Source: a virus. Taken from it: DNA of 20,271 nt. Position 1 is the stretch's first letter. Every line of letters begins with the position of its first letter. Location of the stretch: IMG/VR virus record IMGVR_UViG_3300017710_000079, positions 1 to 20,271 of that record; one strand, 5' to 3'. The notes beneath the pieces are model-generated. The model was not told the origin of the DNA, searched no databases, and saw only the letters and a program-made list of their open reading frames with translations. Made by a program: the position numbers and the translations under genes. Positions 1 to 8,741 of this stretch are shown piece after piece.

Positions 1-1261
1 CTTTGATTGATTGTTGTGTTACTAAATGAGTTGCAGAGTCTGAAGCCATATCATCCTCATCTTTTATAGCCGTTCCAGATATGCCAGTATTTAAAACAGG
101 ACTTGTAAGCGTTTTGTTTGTTAGCGTGTCTGTCGTTGCTTTACCTACCAAAGTATCAGTCGCATTAGGTAAGGTAACTGTTCTTGCACCATCGAGCGTA
201 TCAACGGCTAAGACTAAACTATTACTATTTTGATGATATTTAATTGTTGGCGTTGCATCGTTACTAATATCAATACGTTGCTCACCACCTGTACCAAGAA
301 TAAAAACTTGCCCACCAGCTGGCTTTAAATCTATGTCTCCACTTCCTGCAGCTTCTATTGTTAAGCCATCGCTAGAAAGTATTCTATTTCCTGCAGCACT
401 TACTCTAAAAGTAAACTTAGTTGAGCCGCCATCTTTTAAAAATATTTCACCGCCATCAGCGTCTAATATAACATCACCAGAAGCATCTACAGTAAAATCA
501 CCAGTCGTGGTCATTGTATTTTGATTTGTTAATGCAACTGTTCCACTAGCATCAGGTAAATTAATTGTTCTTGATCCCGTTGGATCAGTAACGCCGAATG
601 TTGTAGCATTACTATTCTGATAAAAAAGCATTTCTGGAGTTGCATCATTATTAAATTGTATTCTTTGCTGACCAGAAGTTCCTAGTATGTTTACCTGTCC
701 ACCAGCTGGTTTTAAATCAATATCACTTGTGCCGAGAATAGTACCAATGGTAACAGTGCCTAAAACTAAGTTAAGATTGCTAGAGGAATCTACAAGTAAA
801 TCTCCGTTAGAATCAAAAGACACAAGCTTGGAGGCTCGACTAGCGGCAAGCGGTAGCGTTAGAGATGAAATCCTGGTATCACCAGGGTTAGCTGTTAAAG
901 TCCGGTCAACTCGTTCACTTAATTGCTGAGACATAATAACAAGACTATCGAGCTGTTCATTTAAGCTGGTCGCTAAAAGATCTCCGGCTGTAACAAAATC
1001 TGTTGTCCTGGCAATTGCTCTACCGCCTATGATTGTAAGAACATCTGAGGCAATCAGGGCCGAATCCATTGTCACCGATCCTGTTCCATTAGAATTAATT
1101 GAAACAGTATAATGGGTCGTTAAAGTTTGCAGAGTATTGTTTTTGTAAACTTCTAAATCTGCCGCTGTTAAAATATTAAACGTAAAGGCAAACGGACCAG
1201 TTCCGGTGTTACCTGTGAATTGAACCCTACGAGTTACGTCATTTATTGGAATATCGGCCAT
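1..1261 (-). CDS. Tail fibre / tail appendage protein, N-terminal 420 residues (3' end outside window)
   Basis: The frame starts at the ATG at 1261-1259 (MADIPINDVTRRVQFTGN) and is open without a stop to base 1, so the gene continues beyond the left edge. A GAGGG ribosome site lies 8-9 nt upstream of the ATG. Residues 1 to about 150 resemble the tail-attachment domain of T7-type fibres: a Thr/Asn-rich beta domain with DLEVYKNN and then a segment ending LNEQLDSLVIMSQQLSERVDR, probably a coiled coil. Afterwards it is low-complexity beta-rich sequence with two related blocks starting at DIDLKPAGGQV (residues 180 and 309), separated by a GDVILDADGGEIFLKDGG segment of a kind common in phage fibres. 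The receptor-binding C-terminus is not in the window. Its position directly after the internal core genes matches T7 gp17. The N-terminal assignment is fairly secure; the fibre's target is unknown. Confidence 0.8.
   Translation of the reverse strand, partial: MADIPINDVTRRVQFTGNTGTGPFAFTFNILTAADLEVYKNNTLQTLTTHYTVSINSNGTGSVTMDSALIASDVLTIIGGRAIARTTDFVTAGDLLATSLNEQLDSLVIMSQQLSERVDRTLTANPGDTRISSLTLPLAASRASKLVSFDSNGDLLVDSSSNLNLVLGTVTIGTILGTSDIDLKPAGGQVNILGTSGQQRIQFNNDATPEMLFYQNSNATTFGVTDPTGSRTINLPDASGTVALTNQNTMTTTGDFTVDASGDVILDADGGEIFLKDGGSTKFTFRVSAAGNRILSSDGLTIEAAGSGDIDLKPAGGQVFILGTGGEQRIDISNDATPTIKYHQNSNSLVLAVDTLDGARTVTLPNATDTLVGKATTDTLTNKTLTSPVLNTGISGTAIKDEDDMASDSATHLVTQQSIK
131..337 (-). repeat. 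Internal repeat copy 2 in the fibre gene (residues 309-377)
   Basis: This block begins DIDLKPAGGQVFILGTGGEQ and continues through NDATP, HQNSN and TVTLPNATDT. It matches the block at 518-724 position by position at a spacing of 129 codons, with DNA similarity strongest over the PAGGQV segment. It is a diverged intragenic duplication. Confidence 0.75.
518..724 (-). repeat. Internal repeat copy 1 in the fibre gene (residues 180-248)
   Basis: This block begins DIDLKPAGGQVNILGTSGQQ and continues through NDATP, YQNSN and TINLPDASGT. It is the partner of the block at 131-337. Each block ends in a strand resembling the T(I/V)xLP(D/N)A(S/T) repeats found in many phage fibre shafts. Confidence 0.75.
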
Positions 1262-1286
1262 CTATATAATCCCTCGATTTGTTTGT

Positions 1287-1315
1287 CTTATAGCATATAT
1301 TGTTTTGTTTTCCAA
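1287..1315 (-). promoter_or_regulatory. Candidate extended -10 sigma-70 promoter for the fibre gene
   Basis: Read on the minus strand, TTGGAA (1315-1310) is followed after 17 nt by TATAAG (1292-1287), and the -10 is preceded by TGC, giving the extended -10 form TGnTATAAG. It sits in the short gap between the gp16-like gene and the fibre ATG, which would give a leader of about 20 nt containing the GAGGG ribosome site. The fit is good for a bacterial housekeeping promoter but the region is AT-rich, so chance matches are possible. Confidence 0.5.
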
Positions 1316-1320
1316 TATTA

Positions 1321-3846
1321 TTACCTAAATCCACCACCTGTTGCGATAATACTTGATGGCCTAATAATAAACTTCTGATTGTTTTCTCTCTCCACTCGCT
1401 TCTCCATTCTTCGAAGATAGCCAGGATTGAGTGCTTCTTGAAACTGATACCATATCAAATAATCCATAACCTGTTTGGTGTAAAACAGATTGCCAAAAGG
1501 TATATTGCCTTTAGCAAATCTAAGAACATCGCCGCCTATATCCTCATCACCACCCAAAACAACGCCCCTAGTTCTTTGTAAAAGATCTCCCAACTCAGAG
1601 GCTTCGCTTACAAATGGGCCAGCTAGTGTTTGTAATGTGCCACCGCCATACCTGTTTGCTTCACCGAATAGGAAGTCTCCATATATTCCAAGACCGCCGC
1701 CTTGCATAGCTCCGGCTAAAAAAGTTTCTGGGGAGTGTGGGCGCATTTCACGGCCCTTCATAACCTCTTTGAGTTGCATAACGAAGTAACCCATAACAGT
1801 CGTGCCTACAATAGCATTGACTAGACCCATGTTAGCACCAAACCCTCGCTTTAGCTGATCTGTTGCAGTTGCAGCCCCATAACCATAAAGCTGACGTCCT
1901 AGCGGTTTAGTAAGAGCTGTTACACCAAAAGATTTAAACTGTGTTAAGAACCTTATGCCTTCACCAGCAGCGGTTCCTGGGCGATATCCCCTTCTTAGTA
2001 TTGCTCTTTCCCTTGCCCCAGGCGAAGGAACAGCATTGTCAGCCTCAGACACAAGCAATGCAAAAAAGTTTTGGCGTAATGAAACATCTTCAATCTCACC
2101 AGGTATCAGGTATGTTCTGCCATCCGGCCCTTTCTTAGCGTTCTTACGAGCCTTGTTCCATTTAGCAGCATCAATATCATATATGCTGAGAAGTCTTTGC
2201 AAATCATCAGGTAGCTTGTTAAAACTCTTACTTGCCTCACGACCAAGATCATTAGCAATCATAAGCGTAACACCACGCTTGTTGCTTTCCGTCCAAGGCT
2301 GCAAAAGATTAAGCTTAAAAAACATTGACATCATTTTTGATGTTTGGCCTGGTATGTCATCAGACGCATTGAAGCGGCTCATAAAATCTCCAAGCTGCCC
2401 TTCGATACCAACACCTAGACGATCTGCAAATTCACGCATCTCGCCAGCGTTCATGCCCTTAAATACAGCGCTAAAAGCATCGCCCCAGCTATCCATCAAT
2501 GAGCGCCCCTGATACATCCTGTTTGCCGCAATAAACGCAACATCAGAGAAAGCAGATATAAACGCACCACCTAGTTTAGCCATTGTTTGTAATGATCTCA
2601 TAAAGTGAAAAGTTCTTGCTATGCTGGTGTGAGATCCTAAGTTTACATCTCCAGATATCTCTGCATAAGCAGCTTTAAAATTTATAGCGGCTGCTTCTCT
2701 TTTTAATTTTTTAACTTTTTTTGGGTCACTCTTGTATTTTTCCAAAAGACGCTGTTGAATACGATCAACCATTGCTTTCGGATTAGTTCCTAGCATTTCC
2801 ATCAATGCTGTTGAGCGCAGTGAGGATTGAATATCTTGCACAAACGCCTCACGCAAAGAGGCTCTGCCAAACAGCTGGTCATAATCATACCAATCATCTG
2901 CGCTTTTAAAAGTAAACAAAGCGCTTGCACTTTCACGTTTGGCTAGATTACCAGGCCCCTTAAATGATTTAGATATTTCTGTTCTTTCCGTTTGCGTTCT
3001 AACGCCTGTTGTTATGGCGTCATAAGATCTTTCAAGAAAAGCCTTTCTGTCAGTCGCAAGTTTTTGCACAAGCTCTCTATCTATAAGCATTTCATCGGGA
3101 AGATAAAACTCTCCACTAGCTGTTTTTTGCCAGTTTATTTTTTGACCAATATAATCTACCCATGCCTCTTTGCCGCCCTTAACCATTCTACGAATGTCAT
3201 GGCTTGCACCAACAACCCGACCCTCTTTTAATCGAATAAAAGCTCCAGCCATGTTTTCTCGTTGAAACGCTTGGCGTTGATATTTAAACATAATCTCGCC
3301 CATAGTAACGGCTTCTTTGCTTGCCGTAATTTTTGAATTAGGCAAAGGTTCTTTTTGATTAAGATTTGCTAAGACCCTGGCCACTTCTCTTTCAAAATCT
3401 TTTTTCATATTGTTAAATTGAGTTTTTAAATTTGCTTTTTTTAAATCAGCAATAAACCCACCCATAAACTCAGCCATTAAAGCCTGATTGAGAGCATCAA
3501 CAGATTTTTGTGCGCCTTCAAACTTTGCGTTAACACCAACTAATAAAGCCTCTAGGCCAAGAGAGGGATTGCTTACTGCCTTATCAGCACGTTCTGCTAA
3601 TGCTATTGCTCTTTGTTCTACAATTATATTTTTGTATCGACTGCGCTTTTCAACCATTCTCGCAACGTCAGCTTCATTAATCATAAGCTCACCGCGATTA
3701 AAAACAGATTTATCTAAGTTTTGTAATTGATTAGCGGCTAACCTAGTTTTCTTTTCTGTTTGCAGCTCTGTAAGTATTTCAACTAACTCTTCATCGCTTA
3801 GACGATTAGCATTTGCCTTATCTATAACTTTTAAACAATCTGCCAT
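1321..3846 (-). CDS. Internal virion protein, C-terminal portion of a gp16-like ejection protein
   Basis: This is an 841-aa protein if translation starts at the ATG at 3846. That ATG overlaps the upstream stop as TAATG and is preceded by GAGGT, which is much better than the in-frame TTG 18 nt further up. The middle is mostly charged and helical. Near the C-terminus there is a hydrophobic stretch (about residues 674-691, VNAIVGTTVMGYFVMQL) followed by QGGGLGIYGDFLFGE (about 715-729) and LAGPFVSEASE. The latter motif is characteristic of the C-terminal part of large internal virion proteins in T7-like marine podoviruses. By analogy with T7 gp16 it should be ejected into the host and help form the trans-envelope DNA channel. 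It directly follows another ORF that looks like the N-terminal portion of the same functional unit. Confidence 0.75.
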   Translation of the reverse strand: MADCLKVIDKANANRLSDEELVEILTELQTEKKTRLAANQLQNLDKSVFNRGELMINEADVARMVEKRSRYKNIIVEQRAIALAERADKAVSNPSLGLEALLVGVNAKFEGAQKSVDALNQALMAEFMGGFIADLKKANLKTQFNNMKKDFEREVARVLANLNQKEPLPNSKITASKEAVTMGEIMFKYQRQAFQRENMAGAFIRLKEGRVVGASHDIRRMVKGGKEAWVDYIGQKINWQKTASGEFYLPDEMLIDRELVQKLATDRKAFLERSYDAITTGVRTQTERTEISKSFKGPGNLAKRESASALFTFKSADDWYDYDQLFGRASLREAFVQDIQSSLRSTALMEMLGTNPKAMVDRIQQRLLEKYKSDPKKVKKLKREAAAINFKAAYAEISGDVNLGSHTSIARTFHFMRSLQTMAKLGGAFISAFSDVAFIAANRMYQGRSLMDSWGDAFSAVFKGMNAGEMREFADRLGVGIEGQLGDFMSRFNASDDIPGQTSKMMSMFFKLNLLQPWTESNKRGVTLMIANDLGREASKSFNKLPDDLQRLLSIYDIDAAKWNKARKNAKKGPDGRTYLIPGEIEDVSLRQNFFALLVSEADNAVPSPGARERAILRRGYRPGTAAGEGIRFLTQFKSFGVTALTKPLGRQLYGYGAATATDQLKRGFGANMGLVNAIVGTTVMGYFVMQLKEVMKGREMRPHSPETFLAGAMQGGGLGIYGDFLFGEANRYGGGTLQTLAGPFVSEASELGDLLQRTRGVVLGGDEDIGGDVLRFAKGNIPFGNLFYTKQVMDYLIWYQFQEALNPGYLRRMEKRVERENNQKFIIRPSSIIATGGGFR

Positions 3847-5699
3847 TACGACCTCACCACACAAGCCATACCAGCACGAATAACATCCACTCGTGCCTCA
3901 TGTCCTTTATCTATTTCTTCTATCTCATCTAAAGCTTTTATTTGGTCATCTGTTAGCTCACCTGATGCTCTGGCTTGCGCCACAATCTCAGCTTCTCTTT
4001 CAATTATCTCATCATATGGCGTTACATCTGACACCTCATCAGCGCGTTCTGATGCAGAGAAGTCTGCTAGCTTTTCGCCCTCTGGATCTAAACCCAAACG
4101 AGCAAGCATTTCTTGGCGAACATCCCCGACCTTAATTGATATATCGTGAGCTGCATCAACAGCCATTTGTCCGGTTCTAGCCATACGATCAGCTATTGCT
4201 GCTACCTCATCATCAGGAATGTTTTTATAACCTGACGCCTCAAGCTCCTGACGAATTTCATTACGAAAGTCTATTTCTTTTTCAAAGTCGTTTGCGCCTC
4301 GATGGTATGCCCTCCAAAGATCTGCTTGCTCTTGATCGGCCATAGAAAACGAATAATCCCCGGCAACGTCTTCTTCTATTCTTTGTAACAGCTCATCAGT
4401 TTGCCTATTGCCTAAATACCCAGCCTCGAAAGCTAACTCTGCCATATCATCAAGATCCAAGTCTGAAGCATTATCACTTATAAAACTTACAGATGTTCCA
4501 TTCTTTTTAACGTATCCAGTGCGAGCCTTTATATCTCTGCTTCTTAACTCACCCCTAAAGGTTGGCTTGTTGTCATTAATGCCACCTTTTGATCTAATAA
4601 ATTCACTTAATGTTGGGGGCTTTCCAATAGCTTTTGGCGCAATAATTTCGGCTGTTATGTTTTGATCTGTTATGAATTGCCTGAGAGCCAGATCATACGT
4701 TATACTATCGCCTGTTATCTTGTTTGCTTTTCGTAGATTTTTAACAATTTTATCTGCACGAGCCTGAGCCTCTGCTTCAGAAATAGGTTCTGCGGCCTTT
4801 CTCGCTTCTATAATTTCTGAAAACTCAGATATATCAATAACTTCTTTTTCATTAACACTTCTTGCCAAAATAGTGCCAATACCACCGCCAATAGCACCAC
4901 CAAGAAACAAACCAGCGCCAACATTAAACAAAGCTTCTGACATTGTATAATCAAGCTGTTGATTAGCTGATAACCCATAATAAAAAGGCTCTGTTATTGC
5001 TGCACCAAACGCACCCTCTTTTGCACCAACAACAGCACTACCTCGTATTGTTCCATATCTTGCTAGTGATATTGCTCTGCTACTGCCGCTAACAATAGGG
5101 ATAAACATAGAAGCAAACTCTAGTGGATCTGTTGCCATTGCAGCCATACCGCCAGCAAACTTAGCAGCGCCAGGAACAAAACCCTTTGGCCCAGCTTGTA
5201 TGATTGCTTCCCTAATCATTTCTTCTTTTTTGTTTTGAACAAGCAAGTCAGCTTCTTCTTCTGACATTGCTCGGTCGAAAGTAATGATCTCGCCAAATAT
5301 TTCTTTTAATTCTTCTGGTGTTTTAAATACCCCAATATCTAATGCTTTTTCTTGAAACCTATCAGTCTTTGGTGTTCCTAGTAATTCAAGTATTTCAGTC
5401 GCCCTGGTGCGTAATCTGTCTAGCTCTTGAGGATCTGTTTCTGAAGCTAACTGATTTTCTATTTCGTTTTTTTCTTCTTGGAGAACAGCATCCATCTCTA
5501 AAAACACTTGTCGCCTTGCATCTGTATCTGCGATATTCTGTTCTATTTTATTTTCTATCAATGGTTTCATGGTGGGCATATCAAAGACAGCACCAACAGC
5601 TGTTCCTAGATCAACAGACAGCTCATTTCCGGCTATCTGCCGGAGTATTCTGTTTTCTGTTGCTAGGGTTCTGGATCGCATCATTGGGTTTTTAACCAT
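3846..5699 (-). CDS. Internal virion protein, N-terminal portion of a gp16-like ejection protein
   Basis: This is a 617-aa protein. Residues 1-170 are charged and helical with a likely coiled coil (60-105). Two Gly/Ala-rich hydrophobic segments follow at about 173-205 (ending MFIPIVSG) and 257-279 (GAGLFLGGAIGGGIG). The rest is acidic and helical. Position and hydrophobic segments fit the membrane-associating half of a T7 gp16-type ejection protein. I do not see a recognisable lytic transglycosylase (SLT) domain, which T7 gp16 carries at its N-terminus. The chosen ATG overlaps the gp15-like gene by 19 bp without a clear Shine-Dalgarno sequence. An alternative start is the ATG at 5684, which overlaps that stop as ATGA. 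The stop overlaps the start of the next gene as TAATG. Confidence 0.65.
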   Translation of the reverse strand: MVKNPMMRSRTLATENRILRQIAGNELSVDLGTAVGAVFDMPTMKPLIENKIEQNIADTDARRQVFLEMDAVLQEEKNEIENQLASETDPQELDRLRTRATEILELLGTPKTDRFQEKALDIGVFKTPEELKEIFGEIITFDRAMSEEEADLLVQNKKEEMIREAIIQAGPKGFVPGAAKFAGGMAAMATDPLEFASMFIPIVSGSSRAISLARYGTIRGSAVVGAKEGAFGAAITEPFYYGLSANQQLDYTMSEALFNVGAGLFLGGAIGGGIGTILARSVNEKEVIDISEFSEIIEARKAAEPISEAEAQARADKIVKNLRKANKITGDSITYDLALRQFITDQNITAEIIAPKAIGKPPTLSEFIRSKGGINDNKPTFRGELRSRDIKARTGYVKKNGTSVSFISDNASDLDLDDMAELAFEAGYLGNRQTDELLQRIEEDVAGDYSFSMADQEQADLWRAYHRGANDFEKEIDFRNEIRQELEASGYKNIPDDEVAAIADRMARTGQMAVDAAHDISIKVGDVRQEMLARLGLDPEGEKLADFSASERADEVSDVTPYDEIIEREAEIVAQARASGELTDDQIKALDEIEEIDKGHEARVDVIRAGMACVVRS

Positions 5700-8278
5700 T
5701 CAGTATAACTTAGTGGCTCTTGAGATTTTTCTAACTGTTCGTTTACATAAAATGTGTAATCTTTACGCTTTTTAAGATTGGCATCTCTAGGCACTGTTCT
5801 CATATACTTCATAGGACCAGCATCTAACTCGGTATCATCAGGTCCTTCGTCTGTTGAGGGAGGCATCAAGTCCGTGATACTTTTATTATACATACTCATT
5901 GCTCGTTGAAAGTTGGCCTCATTACCCTCTTCGCCTATGGTTGATATGTTAAAATCTTCTCGTTTAGGCGGCACTGGAAGCTGTAACATATCATTATCGG
6001 AAGGCTCATCTTTATCTATAACAGGTAAGGCTTCTTGAATTGCTTGTGTTACGGTTGTATTAACATTTGCTAAATCTTTAAATTTAATATCTACAAGTTG
6101 ATTATTATCAAACCTTACCGGAAGTAGCTTACCGCTTTCTGTTTGATAATGAAGAACTACTCCGTCTCCAGTGCTATTGTTTAACCACAGACCATTTGAC
6201 GATAATGCCGCTATAGAAACAGCTTCACTTATATAGGCAGGATAATCTTCGACTTGTAATTCTTGAATACCCATCTCTTGCAATTTGCGCTCGTTTAAAA
6301 GGCCGCTACTTGTCAGTATATTACCCTTGCTAATTAGAGCCTCCATATCTTGAGCGTTAAATTGTTTTGGAACAATAAATAGTCCATTAGGACTGTTTAC
6401 AATATTATCAAACTCTGGAAAAATTTCTTTTATTACTCGTGTGGAAGCGGTCTGACCATCTAATCCATCAACGGTCATGTATTTAAACATTAGTTTTTTA
6501 GCAACACCATATTGTTCATTGTATTGCTCTAATGCTGCGCTATCTCCACCTCTTAAATATGCTAGCCTATAATCATTTACGCCTTGTAATAATAGTGTTT
6601 CTGCATCATTAGCAATTCCTGCGCCTTTTGGCTTAAGGTCTTCTTCTTTAGATTGTGACAGCTGCACTAGTTCTAAATGTAAATTTGGATCGTCTGTAAA
6701 AAGGGCTTCAACATATTCAGGCGCTAAACCGTTTTTTCTTAGTTCATCAGCAAACCTGGGGGCTAAATCGCCAAGATTGTTTTGTATTTCTTTGAATATT
6801 GAAATTTCTAGGTCATCATCAATAGCTTGGATGCTTTGTATCATTTGTTGCGCCATATCTTTTGACAACAATCTTCTATCGTTTTGAGGAACGCCCATAA
6901 CATCATATTGAATATTTAAGGTTTCATTAAGACGAGTAAGAGCCATTGCCGCAGTATTTATATTTCCTTCGCCTAATTCTTTAAAAACTGTAGATGTCAA
7001 TTGTGAGGCTTGCTTGTTTGTTTGTGTAACATATGAGGCTGGGTCACTTCGTAAAACTTCTTGCCGTTGAATTAAAGCTGTTTGAAAAGCTTCTGCCCTT
7101 TTTCTTAAAATGTCAGCTTCTGCACCAGTAGCACCTGGCGGTGGGTCGTTTGCCTCATTTTGTAATTCTAATAAAACTTCATTGGCTTTTGCGATTGGCA
7201 TAGAAGATAGTGCGCCATATGTTTTAGCATCTTCTTGGGTGTTTTCCCATTGTCTTAATAACGCATCTAACGTGTCCTGATCATCAAGATAAAGAGCTGT
7301 GAGCTTATCTTCGTCTATCTCAAAGCCTGGCTTAACCTTACCAGTATTTACATAGTATGTTATTGCGTCATCTAATTCATTCGTAAATAAAGATTTGCCT
7401 GTGGTAATTTCTGAATTTAACTCTCTTCTAAATCTATCTTCAAAATTTCTGGTTTGTTCGAAATTCATGCCAGGGTATTTTTCTATTTCTGACAAATCAT
7501 CAATAATAGCTTGCTTCCCTAGAACGTCTGCATTTTCAAATCTAAAGAAAAGGTTTTCTCTTATTGCCGCCTCAACAGTTGAGTCAACAAGCTTCCGAGC
7601 TTTTTTATCGCCTGTGCCTCTTAGCAAAGCTGTTTGAAGAAGATCCTCACCAGCCTTTCTTATGCTTTCTTCAGAAGCCCCTTCGGTCAAAGATAAATCT
7701 AAAACCTTCTGAGCGCCCTCTGTTAATATATTTGTTGTTTTTTCTGCATAAGCGTTCTTAGCTTTTACTGTAACAATCTCTGAATATTTTGTTGAATACG
7801 CTGCATTGTCCTCTGTAATTCTTGCATTGAGAACGCCAGCCGCTACTGGATCAACAACTTGCAAAGACGCAGTATAGCCATCTTGAATATCGCTCATCTT
7901 TTCATTGAATACAAAAATATCCATGTTTGCTTCGTCAGCTTCAGCAACAAGTGTTCTCATATCAGATCGTGCAGCCGTTTCTATTTCAACAACAGCAATT
8001 CTGTTAGCGGCGTCAAAAGCAGCTTGCTCTGCTATTGTTCGTGGCCCGTCTTGTTGCTGTAAAGCAGTTAAAACAGGAACAGCGCCCTCTTCTCTCACAC
8101 GCTCCTGACCTCTGCGCTCTGCTAGTTTTGAACCCTCACGAAACGCAAACTCACCCATTCTGTCTAATTCAGCTGATATAGTTCTTCCCAACTGTGACGC
8201 CTCTCGTGCATCAGCAAAGTCCATGCCGGAAGGCTGTCTAACTTTTATTCCTGTTTTTTGATACTTTGGAAGAACCAT
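5681..8278 (-). CDS. Internal virion protein, gp15-like core / ejection protein
   Basis: This is an 865-aa protein, slightly longer than T7 gp15 (about 750 aa). It is almost entirely helical and charged, with no membrane segment or enzymatic motif visible. The N-terminus (PSGMDFADAREASQLGRTI) and the following EFAFREGSKLAERRGQER segment are typical of gp15-type internal proteins of marine podoviruses. The C-terminal 80 residues contain several Pro/Asp-rich stretches and end SYTEWLKTQ. Its place between the gp14-like and gp16-like genes supports the assignment. An AGGTG ribosome site precedes the ATG by 5 nt. In the virion it would form part of the inner core and of the periplasmic ejection channel. 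Confidence 0.75.
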   Translation of the reverse strand: MVLPKYQKTGIKVRQPSGMDFADAREASQLGRTISAELDRMGEFAFREGSKLAERRGQERVREEGAVPVLTALQQQDGPRTIAEQAAFDAANRIAVVEIETAARSDMRTLVAEADEANMDIFVFNEKMSDIQDGYTASLQVVDPVAAGVLNARITEDNAAYSTKYSEIVTVKAKNAYAEKTTNILTEGAQKVLDLSLTEGASEESIRKAGEDLLQTALLRGTGDKKARKLVDSTVEAAIRENLFFRFENADVLGKQAIIDDLSEIEKYPGMNFEQTRNFEDRFRRELNSEITTGKSLFTNELDDAITYYVNTGKVKPGFEIDEDKLTALYLDDQDTLDALLRQWENTQEDAKTYGALSSMPIAKANEVLLELQNEANDPPPGATGAEADILRKRAEAFQTALIQRQEVLRSDPASYVTQTNKQASQLTSTVFKELGEGNINTAAMALTRLNETLNIQYDVMGVPQNDRRLLSKDMAQQMIQSIQAIDDDLEISIFKEIQNNLGDLAPRFADELRKNGLAPEYVEALFTDDPNLHLELVQLSQSKEEDLKPKGAGIANDAETLLLQGVNDYRLAYLRGGDSAALEQYNEQYGVAKKLMFKYMTVDGLDGQTASTRVIKEIFPEFDNIVNSPNGLFIVPKQFNAQDMEALISKGNILTSSGLLNERKLQEMGIQELQVEDYPAYISEAVSIAALSSNGLWLNNSTGDGVVLHYQTESGKLLPVRFDNNQLVDIKFKDLANVNTTVTQAIQEALPVIDKDEPSDNDMLQLPVPPKREDFNISTIGEEGNEANFQRAMSMYNKSITDLMPPSTDEGPDDTELDAGPMKYMRTVPRDANLKKRKDYTFYVNEQLEKSQEPLSYTEWLKTQ

Positions 8279-8286
8279 CTTTACAC

Positions 8287-8739
8287 CTAACCTGTTAGTT
8301 GCCCGTATCTATATGCACCTGTGCCAATAGTTCCGATAGCCCCTATGACTGATGATTTATACGCTGTATCTCCAGCTTTTCTATAAATATCTGCTTGCTC
8401 AGAAGCTTGGTTAACCGCGAGTATAGCATTGTCAGCGGCTATATTAGCTTCAGTAATACCATCAGCTGTTGAGGCAGTTGCCAAGACCGCAGATGATCCA
8501 GATGTGGGATCAACACCACCAGCCGCAGACCTTGCAATGATTGCGGCTAAAGTATTGTTTAAGTTGCTTAATATGTCAGCACCCTTTTGTTTATATGCTA
8601 TAGCCTCTGTCCGGCCTTTTAGTTGGGCTAGATCTGCCTCTCTACGATATCGATCTCTTTGAGCACGACCAGATTTTATCTGTCCAGCAGCAGAAATTGC
8701 TGAACTTATCATCATCGCTGGAGCTGCAAAACTAGCCAT
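8287..8739 (-). CDS. Internal virion protein, gp14-like
   Basis: This is a 150-aa protein. An Ala/Ser-rich hydrophobic N-terminus (FAAPAMMISSAISAAGQI) is followed by a charged helix (about 22-55, with RAQRDRYRREADLAQLKGR) and then SAAGGVDPTSGSSAVL, which recurs in gp14-type proteins. The C-terminus is again Gly/Ala-rich. T7 gp14 (196 aa) inserts into the outer membrane during ejection; this protein is somewhat shorter but keeps the pattern. An AGGAAG ribosome site lies 6 nt before the ATG, overlapping the stop of the gp12-like gene 2 bp away. It starts the three-part ejection-protein cluster. Confidence 0.75.
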   Translation of the reverse strand: MASFAAPAMMISSAISAAGQIKSGRAQRDRYRREADLAQLKGRTEAIAYKQKGADILSNLNNTLAAIIARSAAGGVDPTSGSSAVLATASTADGITEANIAADNAILAVNQASEQADIYRKAGDTAYKSSVIGAIGTIGTGAYRYGQLTG

Positions 8740-8741
8740 AT

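Noticed and set aside
333-929. Plus-strand ORFs opposite the fibre gene
   Set aside because: They are antisense frames of the long minus-strand fibre gene, with low-complexity Ser/Pro composition and no ribosome sites.
3847-3864. TTG start extending the gp16-like second ORF by six residues
   Set aside because: The ATG at 3846 has a GAGGT ribosome site and a TAATG junction; the upstream TTG has neither.
3846-5699. Lysozyme or transglycosylase activity in the gp16-like N-terminal ORF
   Set aside because: I could not find an SLT-type catalytic motif; the assignment rests on position and hydrophobic segments only.
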